Assembly (NCBI GenBank): GCA_946811185.2
Contig: OX328107.1
Span: 11,311,565 to 11,375,564, forward strand
Length of the DNA stretch: 64,000 bases
Direction: 5' to 3'
Source of the DNA: Hippopus hippopus
Taxonomy: Eukaryota; Mollusca; Bivalvia; Cardiida; Cardiidae
Shown: in pieces, positions 43,014 to 50,480 of the stretch
Layout: every line of letters begins with the position of its first letter
Numbering within the stretch: the stretch's first letter is position 1
Notes under the pieces: generated by a model
Databases searched by the model: none
What the model was told of the DNA's origin: nothing
Seen by the model: only the letters and a program-made list of their open reading frames with translations
Translations under genes and position numbers: made by a program

Positions 43014-43503
43014 TTTTTTTTTTTACTCCCATTCCAAATTTCATCTTCGCTCCAATGAGTTTACTTACCAAACCCTTTTCCATTTTTTCTCTAATACTAG
43101 GATTGTAAATACCTTCTAACTCTGTTAACATATCTTTATCACATATTTCATTCCTAGTTTTTGTATCATCATGCTTAAGATAGCAAACATCATGATGATA
43201 AGCAGCTTTATCAACACGGTTTATTGGTTTACTCCATTCCTTCGGTGTTAAATCTGGATTGAGTCTTTTATTTAGTTTGGTACCTGGCCCCGTAAAGTTG
43301 TGTCCTGGTAGATGCATTTCAACAGGTAAATTATTTATAAATTTGTTTAAGATGCTACTCCCGGTGGTTTTTTTTTTTATAAACTGAGTTTTAGTTATTC
43401 CACAAACCACACATTTCCCCTGCATCATATTTCTTCCATTTTTAGAAACGGTATATTTTATATTGTTTGTATCAGTATGTTTTTTACATTTAACACAATA
43501 CAT
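43000..43503 (-). CDS. Zinc-ribbon/phospholipase A2-like protein
   Basis: 167 residues from ATG 43,503 (TATATATAAAATG start). N-terminal zinc ribbon with Cys3, Cys6, Cys31 and Cys34 (CVKC, CVVC). PLA2-like domain from about 70: HNFTGPGTKLN gives the calcium-loop signature and DKAAYHHDVCY the His-Asp catalytic dyad, as in parvovirus VP1-type and adintovirus PLA2 domains. Such lipases help particles escape endosomes. The frame reads into an A11 tract and stops 7 codons after GMG; the integrase continues in the -1 frame from the same tract, so the natural product may be a PLA2-integrase fusion. Confidence 0.85.
   Translation of the reverse strand: MYCVKCKKHTDTNNIKYTVSKNGRNMMQGKCVVCGITKTQFIKKKTTGSSILNKFINNLPVEMHLPGHNFTGPGTKLNKRLNPDLTPKEWSKPINRVDKAAYHHDVCYLKHDDTKTRNEICDKDMLTELEGIYNPSIREKMEKGLVSKLIGAKMKFGMGVKKKISTR
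43014..43024 (-). promoter_or_regulatory. A11 slippery tract at the PLA2/integrase frame junction
   Basis: Eleven consecutive A on the coding strand followed by TTT. The upstream ORF ends 14 nt later, and the integrase frame is -1 and open across the tract. Either a -1 frameshift site or a homopolymer length error or mutation. Confidence 0.5.
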
Positions 43504-43536
43504 TTTATATATAAAAATTAAAAAAAGTTATATAAA
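43504..43536. promoter_or_regulatory. Divergent promoter with start-abutting TATA motifs
   Basis: 33 bp separate the divergent ATGs at 43,503 (-) and 43,537 (+). Each ATG is preceded directly by TATATAAA (TATATATAAAATG and TTATATAAAATGG). The same motif abuts the starts of most central genes: 42,086, 44,342, 45,139, 48,760, 50,068 and 50,481. Confidence 0.6.
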
Positions 43537-44319
43537 ATGGATATTATAAACTTATCATGGAATGAAGTAGTATCAAAGAGATTTAATCACTCCCTTTTAC
43601 CAGAAAGTATTAGGGGTTTAATTATAGGCAAATCAGGATGTGGTAAAACTACTTTATTGTTAAACCTTTTACTCAGACCAGGTTGGCCTGACTACAACTA
43701 TTTGAATGTTTTCGGAAAAAGCCTTTTACAACCGGAATACCGAATACTAAAAAAGGCTTTTGAAGAAAAAGTACCAAAAGAATGTATCTTAAGATTATTT
43801 AACATGCGTGATGACATACAAGAACTAAACATTACACCAACAGCTTTAGTTGAAGAATGGATTTAGACGATTAAAAATAAATCAGATATAAATTGCAACT
43901 TCTTTGAAAATGCTAGTGATGTACCTGACCCGAGAGAGTTAGACTAAGAAAATAAAAATTTAATGATTTTCGATGATTTACTTTTAGAAAAGCAAAATAA
44001 ATGTGAGTGTTACTACATTCGAGGAAGGCATAGTAATGTTGACTGCTTTTACCTCTCACAGAATTATTTTAGACTACCGAGACAAACTATTAGAGAAAAC
44101 GCTAATTTTATTTGTCTTTTTCCACAAGATTTAAAAAACATTAATCATATTTATAACGACCACGTAGGTGAAGATATGCCTAAGGATGAGTTTAGAAAGT
44201 TTTGTCAAAAGGCATGGGAAAGACCACATGGTTTCGCTATTATTGACTTAACCAGTAAAAAACATGATGGGAAGTATAGAAACGGTTTTGACAATTTTTA
44301 CATACCTAAGTCGGTATAA
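43537..44319 (+). pseudogene. FtsK/HerA-type DNA-packaging ATPase, two in-frame stops
   Basis: Two same-frame ORFs (43,537-43,866 and 43,963-44,319). Walker A is GLIIGKSGCGKTTLLLN (residues about 28-44). Walker B is LMIFDDLLLE at about 43,960, followed by the RHSNVDCFYLSQNY sensor-like segment. The frame is interrupted by TAG at 43,864-43,866 and TAA at 43,945-43,947, with conserved-looking sequence between, so two point changes are enough to explain the break. Family role: pumping DNA into the capsid. As read, the two motifs lie on separate polypeptides, so the enzyme is probably inactive. The start has TATATAAAATGG. Confidence 0.9.
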
Positions 44320-44341
44320 AAAGAAATTTAAATATTATAAA

Positions 44342-45112
44342 ATGGAAACCCTTTTAGAACAAATTGTAAAAAATACAAACCACAAAACATCATTTCAAAT
44401 TATAGTAAGCGATAACAAAACACGTTTTAGAACAAGGTTTAATCCTCCAATTCAACTGGAAAAGGATAAAGTATATGAAATAGCTTTAGTAAACCTTGAA
44501 ACTTACTACTCTTTTCCAAACATTGATGGAACGAACAACACATTTGTTTATTCTCCAGACAATGGTACCTCATGGATTAACATAAAAATACCTGAAGGAA
44601 GTTATGACCTTGTTAGCATTAATGATACCATTCAACAGGAAATGAGAAAAAAGGGTCATTACGATAGAGTTAATGAAGAGTATTATATTAACATTTCTGC
44701 AAACACCAATACTCTAAAGTCTATTATTACCTTAGAAGATGGTTATCAAGTAGATTTTAATCAACCAAGCTCCATTGCTAAAGTATTAGGATTTACTCAC
44801 GCTAAATATACACAAGGATTTCACGAGTCAGAGAATGTAGTGAACATTCTTAACATAAATAGTTTGCTCGTTAACATAGATATTATCTCAGGAAGTTATG
44901 TTAATGGTTCAACAAAAAACACTATTTACTCCTTTTTCCCAGATGTTGCACCTGGATATAAGATAATTGAGTCACCAATTAATTTAGTATACTTACCAAT
45001 AACATTAAATGAAATACATAACCTAGAGGTAAATATTACTGACCAAAATGACAATTTACTAAATCTTAGAGGTGAAAATTTAACAATTAGGTTTCATATT
45101 AGAGAAGCTTGA
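44342..45112 (+). CDS. Probable penton (minor capsid) protein
   Basis: 256 residues from ATG 44,342 (ATTATAAAATGG). An in-frame ATG at 44,264 is rejected because it overlaps the ATPase end and lacks the motif. Beta-rich throughout, with FQIIVSDNKTRFRTRF and PPIQLEKDKVYEIALVNLE at the N-terminus and LEVNITDQNDNLLNLRGE.LTIRFHI at the C-terminus, compatible with a jelly-roll. Position beside the ATPase, size and the recurring presence of this protein in Polinton-like elements fit the penton. No signal peptide. The assignment rests on family recollection. Confidence 0.65.
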   Translation: METLLEQIVKNTNHKTSFQIIVSDNKTRFRTRFNPPIQLEKDKVYEIALVNLETYYSFPNIDGTNNTFVYSPDNGTSWINIKIPEGSYDLVSINDTIQQEMRKKGHYDRVNEEYYINISANTNTLKSIITLEDGYQVDFNQPSSIAKVLGFTHAKYTQGFHESENVVNILNINSLLVNIDIISGSYVNGSTKNTIYSFFPDVAPGYKIIESPINLVYLPITLNEIHNLEVNITDQNDNLLNLRGENLTIRFHIREA

Positions 45113-45138
45113 TAAATAAAAAAATAGTTGTATATAAA

Positions 45139-45723
45139 ATGACGAGTTACACTAATGTTAAAGTAAATATATCGGAAGAACAAAAGGAAAAGCTTCAACA
45201 TGCTGTTAAAGGTGGTTGTCCAGTAAGTATTCGTTTAGGTCATGAAGATTTACATGGTAATGATGTTTTAGCAATTACTGATTCACAAGCGAGGAAAATA
45301 GCTAAAGCCTATGAGGATGGTAAGGGTATAACTATTAAAATGACTGCAAAACAACTTAAATATAACATGAAAATAGAGGGAGGTTTTCTCGGAATGTTGG
45401 CTGGGTTAGCTGCCAGAGCTTTACCAATGCTTGCAAAAACCGTTTTACCAGCTTTAGGTGTTGGCGCTCTTTCTGGATTAGCTCAAACAGGTGTGTCGAA
45501 AGCGATGGGGTCAGGTCTTTATCTTAAAAAAGGAGGATGTGTTTGTCAAGTTGAAACTGATGGATTTGGATTATACTTAAAACCATACAAAGGTAAAGGA
45601 TTAGCTTCCGTTGGTGATGGGTTGTATTTAAAGCAAGGAGGAAAAATGAATGATGGAAAAGGATTTTTACTCGGACCTAATAGTCCATTTGCTAATATCC
45701 CTATCCTAGGAGCTATATTGTAA
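45139..45723 (+). CDS. Gly-rich hydrophobic-helix virion protein (adenovirus pVI/pX-like)
   Basis: 194 residues from ATG 45,139 (TATATAAAATG). Residues 1-75 form a mixed alpha/beta domain. Residues about 78-115 form a hydrophobic Ala/Leu/Gly helix (GFLGMLAGLAARALPMLAK), followed by three GLYLK repeats (SGLYLKKGG, FGLYLKPY, DGLYLKQGG) and a GFLLGPNSPF end. A membrane-interacting minor virion or core protein is the best guess, by analogy with adenoviral protein VI and pX-like proteins described in adintoviruses. Glycine motifs near the ends may be protease sites. Intact. Confidence 0.55.
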   Translation: MTSYTNVKVNISEEQKEKLQHAVKGGCPVSIRLGHEDLHGNDVLAITDSQARKIAKAYEDGKGITIKMTAKQLKYNMKIEGGFLGMLAGLAARALPMLAKTVLPALGVGALSGLAQTGVSKAMGSGLYLKKGGCVCQVETDGFGLYLKPYKGKGLASVGDGLYLKQGGKMNDGKGFLLGPNSPFANIPILGAIL

Positions 45724-45755
45724 TATTTAAATATTATTTACAATAAATAAAAAAA

Positions 45756-46133
45756 ATGGATATACATAAATTTGTTATAAAACCTAATATTACTACCCAA
45801 AATAAAAATATATTTTGGAAACCTCATTTACATGGAGTAAGATATCCTCCCTTAAAGCAAGATTCTCTAAAATGGAAAATATACTCACAAGTAACTATCA
45901 AGATTCCTCCTCATGATGGTATGAGACTTTCGCTAGGATTTGGTTATATAACTACACGAGGAGTTGTAGTGACATCTATTAGTAATAAATGGAAAGATAG
46001 TTTAACCATTTTTAATGGTACACATCTTGATAATGACGTTAATGATATCTTAGTCTACATTTATAATTTCTCACAAAAACCAATCGAAATACCTGAGGGA
46101 GAGTTATTCAGCCATCTAAAATATTTAGCATAA
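45756..46133 (+). CDS. Small beta protein, possible dUTPase-like fold
   Basis: 125 residues. The C-terminal half resembles the dUTPase beta core: a GFGYITTRGVVVTS segment, then LDNDVNDILVYIYNFSQKPI and EIPEGELFSHLKYL, which mirrors the final N..F.I..G..I.QL strand of trimeric dUTPases. The nucleotide-binding signature (GVIDxxYxG type) is not visible, so it may be a structural or regulatory relative and not an active enzyme. Not assigned by any clear motif. Preceded by AATAAATAAAAAAATGG; it follows the pVI-like gene by 32 bp. Confidence 0.4.
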   Translation: MDIHKFVIKPNITTQNKNIFWKPHLHGVRYPPLKQDSLKWKIYSQVTIKIPPHDGMRLSLGFGYITTRGVVVTSISNKWKDSLTIFNGTHLDNDVNDILVYIYNFSQKPIEIPEGELFSHLKYLA

Positions 46134-46154
46134 AAAAATTATTATATTAATAAA

Positions 46155-46829
46155 ATGACAGATACAGAACAAGAACACCCTAATAAAATATATCCTCCAT
46201 TACCCAAAGAACGAAGTACCGCAAGCGCCCCACCTATTGAAATGTATGCAATGGGAGATGATAAAGGTCATTCCTATCGTTTACAAAAGATTTCGGAGAT
46301 ACAACAATTTCTTGAGAAAGAAGTTCAAACTAGAGACGTTCTAGCAAAAAAGTATTTACGTGCTTCAAAAATTATAAGCAATGTTGATGTTGTTTTAGCT
46401 ACAACAGCTTTATGTGCAGGTGCAGGAGGAATTGGACTGCTATCTACAGTAGTAGCGATTCCCGTTGTTGTTGCCTTAGAAGGAGTTGCCTTAGGAGTTG
46501 GTCTTCTAAGCGTAGTTGGTAATTTTGTTGTAAGAAATACTAGAAGCAAAGCAGAAAAGCATATGAAGATTAGAATGCTTGCAGATGCAAAATTAGATAC
46601 TCTTTCAACACATATTTCCAAGGCTTTGGTGGATGGTTTTATATCTGATGATGAATTTAAACTCATCATGGAAGAAGTAGAGAAGTATAAGGTTATGAAG
46701 GAAGAAATACGTACCAATATCAAGAAAAAGATTTCTACTGAAAACGAAGAATCTTTGATAGAAAAAGGAAGACAAGAAGCTCGTGAGTCCTTTCGGAGGC
46801 TCGTTGAAAAGAATCACACCATCCATTAG
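46155..46829 (+). CDS. Membrane protein with hydrophobic hairpin and coiled coils
   Basis: 224 residues. Proline-rich start (KIYPPLPKERSTASAPPIEM), a helix (residues about 36-72), a long hydrophobic region of two probable membrane segments (VDVVLATTALCAGAGGIGLL and PVVVALEGVALGVGLLSVVG, about 76-122), then a charged helical C-terminus (about 130-215). Recurrent in Polinton-like elements from memory, without assigned function. Candidate inner-membrane, pore or fusion-related protein. The PPLP motif could recruit WW-domain or ESCRT-linked partners, which is speculation. Start TTAATAAAATG. Confidence 0.55.
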   Translation: MTDTEQEHPNKIYPPLPKERSTASAPPIEMYAMGDDKGHSYRLQKISEIQQFLEKEVQTRDVLAKKYLRASKIISNVDVVLATTALCAGAGGIGLLSTVVAIPVVVALEGVALGVGLLSVVGNFVVRNTRSKAEKHMKIRMLADAKLDTLSTHISKALVDGFISDDEFKLIMEEVEKYKVMKEEIRTNIKKKISTENEESLIEKGRQEARESFRRLVEKNHTIH

Positions 46830-46905
46830 ATTTCCTAAAATTAAATTTCCTAAAATTAGGTATAGGTGTAAGTGTATGTGTGAAATTGATAATTCCTCAG
46901 ACATG

Positions 46906-46942
46906 TAATATATAAGAGAATATATAATGTTCTTATATATTA
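46906..46942 (+). terminator. Hairpin after the membrane-protein gene
   Basis: 12-bp arms TAATATATAAGA (46,906-46,917) and 46,931-46,942, in a 171-bp gap that otherwise holds only short AATTTCCTAAAATTA direct repeats. Confidence 0.55.
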
Positions 46943-47000
46943 AAACTGTTACAAAAACTATTACGAAATCTACGTTAAAAAAATATGCTGCTAATTAAAA

Positions 47001-47894
47001 ATGTCATTTCTAAAAATAACTGACCCTGCAAAAAGAGACTTAATTGTAAAAGAGTATCTCGAAACGAGAAAGAAGATTCGGGATAATCTACTAACAGAGA
47101 GAACAGGTGAACAACAACTTCAAACCGATTTATCAAAGTTTTTTAAACCTATTACCGAAACGCAAAAAACTACAACAAAGGAGATTACAGAGGGACTTAG
47201 ACCTATTAAAGAAGCTGTCGAACAGTTACCACAAGCTATTAATCTACCAGCTTTTCCAACAATAGAAGCTTATCCCTCTGAAAAAAAACCAGCTATTGAG
47301 GAAAGAAAATTGGATGAATATGAAGGTACATTTTTCATCGGACCACTTGCAAGGGAGTATCTAACAAAATATCTTGGTAAAGATGATGTTGATAGAACAT
47401 GGGGATTATATGATAAAAATGGTAAATTTTATATTGGTCGCAAAATGATTATAATTGATGGGGATGATATTATTCTTGGTGGTGATACATATATGGGAAC
47501 ACCTGGTTTATGGGAGTTAATTGTTGCTAAAGAACCAAATGAAAATATTTATGATGATAAGGATTTTACAAATTATTCTGATTTAATGAGACGAACCGGC
47601 GCTCTTCATCGAAATAACGACCCAGATAATAACTATCCTAAAAGTTCTAGAGGGGAAAAATGGATTAAAATTCTTAGATATATTTGGTATAATAGGAAAA
47701 AGCATGAAGGAAAGGGTATCGTTGTTATCCCATCTGACCCTAACGCATTAGTAGAAAGACTAGACTTGTTGATGGCAAGTAAAAAAGCAGGTAATACAGG
47801 TGTAAGAAATGAGGTAGTAAGCATTTGTGATGAATTAAAAAGACAAGGTGTTTTAAATTCACACGCTTATAAAAATTTAATGTCTATACTATAA
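47001..47894 (+). CDS. DUF8207-like conserved Polinton protein
   Basis: 297 residues. N-terminal coiled coil (residues about 10-75). The central domain (about 108-180) has FFIGPLAREYLTKYLG, GLYDKNGKFYIGRK and TYMGTPGLWELIV; I associate this pattern with the DUF8207 family found in mobile-element proteins of aquatic invertebrates. The C-terminal region (about 220-297) has basic WIKILRYIWYNRKK and helices. Function unknown; abundance beside capsid genes suggests a virion or assembly role. Intact. Start motif TAATTAAAAATG, a weak form of the TATAAAATG class. Confidence 0.65.
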   Translation: MSFLKITDPAKRDLIVKEYLETRKKIRDNLLTERTGEQQLQTDLSKFFKPITETQKTTTKEITEGLRPIKEAVEQLPQAINLPAFPTIEAYPSEKKPAIEERKLDEYEGTFFIGPLAREYLTKYLGKDDVDRTWGLYDKNGKFYIGRKMIIIDGDDIILGGDTYMGTPGLWELIVAKEPNENIYDDKDFTNYSDLMRRTGALHRNNDPDNNYPKSSRGEKWIKILRYIWYNRKKHEGKGIVVIPSDPNALVERLDLLMASKKAGNTGVRNEVVSICDELKRQGVLNSHAYKNLMSIL

Positions 47895-47899
47895 AAAAG

Positions 47900-48298
47900 A
47901 TGATAATCACTAAAAAACACGGATTTAAAAAAAGGTATTCATACGGTGGTGCTGGAATCTTTGATAGTATTGCTAACTTTTTAGCGAGGCTTTTTACTAG
48001 TAGTGCAGCTAAACAAATTGCGTCTTCTGCCCTTGATGTAGGAAAGAGTGTAGCTAAGGAAGGTGCAAAGAAAGCTTTAGAGGTTGGAAAAAGTGCAGCT
48101 GTAGATGTAGGAAAAAAATTAGTTACGAAAGCGTTGACACCAAAATCACAGAAAATTTTACAGAAATATAACACAACACCAAAACCCAATGATACTCCTA
48201 AAACGCAAAACATTAGTACATTAATAGATGGAAGTGCCATTGCTATTCAAGACTTAGTTAAAAGATTAAACAGTGGAGCGGGTATTAAAACAGTATGA
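47900..48298 (+). CDS. Amphipathic-helix minor virion protein (pVI-like)
   Basis: 132 residues. Basic N-terminus (TKKHGFKKRYSYGGAG), then an amphipathic helix (GIFDSIANFLARLFTSSAAK) and Ala/Lys-rich repeats (VGKSVAKEGAKKALEVGKSA) that resemble each other. Size, GGAG-type protease-like site and helix suit a membrane-lytic or core protein similar in role to adenoviral protein VI. Only 5 bp separate it from the DUF8207-like gene, so they are co-transcribed. Start TATAAAAAAGATG. Confidence 0.5.
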   Translation: MIITKKHGFKKRYSYGGAGIFDSIANFLARLFTSSAAKQIASSALDVGKSVAKEGAKKALEVGKSAAVDVGKKLVTKALTPKSQKILQKYNTTPKPNDTPKTQNISTLIDGSAIAIQDLVKRLNSGAGIKTV

Positions 48299-48350
48299 AG
48301 AAAAAAAATAAAAATAAGTTAAAGAAATTATATTACTTATAAAAAAGATA

Positions 48351-48707
48351 ATGGCAGAATTAAAATTTAATCGTGTATCTTATGAAAAATATAATACTAA
48401 TTGTATTACTGTAGTAGGTGCATCTTTAAACATAAAAGATTGTGAAATCCTCGAAATTAATAAAACGAAATATGATTATAAAAAAGCTGTTGTGAAGTTA
48501 TCTCCTGAAAAGGTAATCAAGATGAAAGAGATTGAGGAAAAGGTGAATGAATATTTACAAAAGTTGGGGATACCTAAAATAACACTTGTATACGGTAATA
48601 GAGTTTATCCTAAAACTAAACTGGATACCGCAAAAAGTATTAAACTTCAAGGTGTGTTTGTTAATAATGAAAATAAGTCTTTTCCCCAGCTTTGGTTAGA
48701 AATTTAA
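48351..48707 (+). CDS. Conserved-looking small protein, function unknown
   Basis: 118 residues, intact. Predicted alternation of strands and one helix (KVIKMKEIEEKVNEYLQKLG, about 62-81), ending GVFVNNENKSFPQLWLEI. An OB-like nucleic-acid-binding fold would suit the protein-primed replication system, which needs a single-strand binding protein, but no diagnostic motif is present. Start TTATAAAAAAGATAATG. A perfect 13-bp hairpin (48,714-48,749) closes the gene. Confidence 0.5.
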   Translation: MAELKFNRVSYEKYNTNCITVVGASLNIKDCEILEINKTKYDYKKAVVKLSPEKVIKMKEIEEKVNEYLQKLGIPKITLVYGNRVYPKTKLDTAKSIKLQGVFVNNENKSFPQLWLEI

Positions 48708-48713
48708 GTAACA

Positions 48714-48749
48714 CAATTATAATTTTTATCTCATCTAAAATTATAATTG
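48714..48749 (+). terminator. Hairpin before the major capsid gene
   Basis: 13-bp perfect arms CAATTATAATTTT (48,714-48,726) and 48,737-48,749, 10-nt loop, 7 bp after the stop and 11 bp before the next ATG. Confidence 0.6.
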
Positions 48750-48759
48750 TTATTATAAA

Positions 48760-50046
48760 ATGGACATTTTAAAAATCACCGAACCAATTTTAAAAGATGA
48801 TAGTATTGCTGAGTATGAACACCATGAGTATGAACCAATCACCGGTACCAATCTCAACAACTCAGGAGGAGAAATTAGGATTAACATTGAGACTCAAGAT
48901 ATTTTTACTCATCCTAGTGAGAGTTATTTACTTATTGTAGGCGAATTAGTAAGAAGTGATACTGGAGCAGTTTATGATGCTAATACTAATATTTCTTTAA
49001 CAAACAATGGTCTAATGTATCTTTTTAAAAATATTAAGTATCAACTTTCGGGTATGGAGATTGAATCCGTATTGTATCCTGGCCAGGCTACTACAATGCT
49101 TGGTTTGTTAAAATATCCGGATGATTTCTCTAAATCACAAGGGTTAAATCAATGTTGGTATAAAGATACAGCAGCCGCAGCAGCTGGTGGAAACACTGGT
49201 TTTGTTGTAAGAAGAAATTATATTATTAATGACCCTCTTCCAAGAGGTACCTTTAGCTTCAGAGTTCCATTAAAACATATATTTGGTTTTTGTGATGATT
49301 ATGATAAGATATTGTATGGAATGAAGCAAACTCTCACATTAACGAGAAATGATGATAATGATGCGGTCTTTCGAGATGGTGTTGCTCCTGCTGATGGTAG
49401 AATTAATTTACTTAGAGTATCTTGGTTTATACCACACGTGCTACCCGCAGATGGAGAGAAAATGGAACTTTATAAAATTATCGAGAAAAAAGAAAAATTA
49501 CCGGTTGGATATAGAATGAGACAGTGCGACTCTATTGCGGTTCCCGAGTCAACATCATTTACTTGGAGACTTTCTGTTAAATCATCACCTGAAGTGCCAC
49601 GTTTTATCATTGTTGGCTTTCAGACTGGTAAAAGTGGTAATCAACAACAAAATCCAGCTATATTTGACCATAGAAACGTTAAAAACATTTATGTTACGTT
49701 AAATTCTACTAGATATCCTGCTGTTGATTATAATCTTTCATTCGTTGCGAACCAATTTAGTAGAGTGTATGGTGACGCTTCTCTATTTAGGTCTAAGTTT
49801 TATAACATGAATGAAATGGTGTCAAACCCTAACATTACTCCCTCAGATTATAAAACCCTTTATCCTTTGTTTTTGTTTGATGTTTCCAAACAGAGTGAGA
49901 GATTAAAATACTCTGTCACTGATATCCAAATCAAAACATTTTTTACTGAAAATGTGCTTGCGAACACAGAGGCATATGCTGTCATTATTAGTGATAGGTT
50001 AATTAACTTCCAGTCTGATGGAAATAAAATGAGTGTAGTGTATTAA
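48760..50046 (+). CDS. Major capsid protein (double jelly-roll)
   Basis: 428 residues, uninterrupted. Beta-rich with the conserved features of the Polinton/adintovirus capsid: GGEIRINIETQDIFTHPSES near the start, FKNIKYQLSGMEIE and LYPGQATTMLGLLKYPDDF (about 85-125), FRVPLKHIFGFCDDYDKILYG (about 165-185), PESTSFTWRLSVKSSPEVP (about 265) and a YNLSF..NQFSRVYGDAS region (about 325-345). It assembles as trimers into the icosahedral shell. Directly preceded by TTATTATAAAATGG. The intact capsid contrasts with the broken polymerase and ATPase. Confidence 0.88.
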   Translation: MDILKITEPILKDDSIAEYEHHEYEPITGTNLNNSGGEIRINIETQDIFTHPSESYLLIVGELVRSDTGAVYDANTNISLTNNGLMYLFKNIKYQLSGMEIESVLYPGQATTMLGLLKYPDDFSKSQGLNQCWYKDTAAAAAGGNTGFVVRRNYIINDPLPRGTFSFRVPLKHIFGFCDDYDKILYGMKQTLTLTRNDDNDAVFRDGVAPADGRINLLRVSWFIPHVLPADGEKMELYKIIEKKEKLPVGYRMRQCDSIAVPESTSFTWRLSVKSSPEVPRFIIVGFQTGKSGNQQQNPAIFDHRNVKNIYVTLNSTRYPAVDYNLSFVANQFSRVYGDASLFRSKFYNMNEMVSNPNITPSDYKTLYPLFLFDVSKQSERLKYSVTDIQIKTFFTENVLANTEAYAVIISDRLINFQSDGNKMSVVY

Positions 50047-50067
50047 GATTTTTTTTCCTATATAAAA

Positions 50068-50406
50068 ATGATAAAGGTTACAGATTTAAAAAAAATTCTT
50101 AAAGAAAATAATATAAATTTCTACTCACACTGGGATAAAAAACGTTTAGTTAAGTTGGTGAAAGAACATGGCTTACTACCAGAGGAAGAGTCTAAACCAG
50201 AAAAAAGCAAAGACCCTAAGTTTGATAGATTACAGACTATTATGAAAAATCCTAAGAAAGTTAGTTTAGAGGATGTTGAAACTGGAGAAATAAAAACCTT
50301 TCCATCGATTTATAAGGCAGGTCAATTTATAGACCGTTGCCCACAAACGATTGGGAATTGGAATGGAAAGGTTTGGAAAGATAAATATAGGATTAACATT
50401 CAGTAA
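50068..50406 (+). CDS. SAP/NUMOD-like DNA-binding protein
   Basis: 112 residues. N-terminal helix-extended-helix (TDLKKILKENNINFYSHWDK, then KRLVKLVKEHGLLP) fits a SAP-type DNA-binding module. After a charged linker, the C-terminal part (about 65-110) has SLEDVETGEIKTFPSIYKAG and PQTIGNWNGKVWKDKYRI, the pattern of NUMOD/IENR DNA-binding repeats that usually accompany homing endonucleases. No nuclease domain is attached. Possibly binds viral DNA for replication or packaging. Start TATATAAAAATG; hairpin after the stop. Confidence 0.6.
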   Translation: MIKVTDLKKILKENNINFYSHWDKKRLVKLVKEHGLLPEEESKPEKSKDPKFDRLQTIMKNPKKVSLEDVETGEIKTFPSIYKAGQFIDRCPQTIGNWNGKVWKDKYRINIQ

Positions 50407-50440
50407 TTTTATTATATTTATATACAGATATAATAAAATT
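50405..50440 (+). terminator. Hairpin before DNA polymerase B
   Basis: 13-bp perfect arms AATTTTATTATAT (50,405-50,417) and 50,428-50,440. It overlaps the TAA stop of the preceding gene. Confidence 0.6.
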
Positions 50441-50480
50441 TTTGATAGATAGATTAAGAAAAATATATTTACTTTATAAA

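Noticed and set aside
44264..44341. Upstream start for the penton-like gene
   Set aside because: Overlaps the ATPase end; ATG 44,342 has the abutting TATAAAATG motif.
46325..46904. Minus-strand ORFs opposite the membrane-protein gene
   Set aside because: Antisense shadows of 46,155-46,829 with no start motif or recognisable domain.
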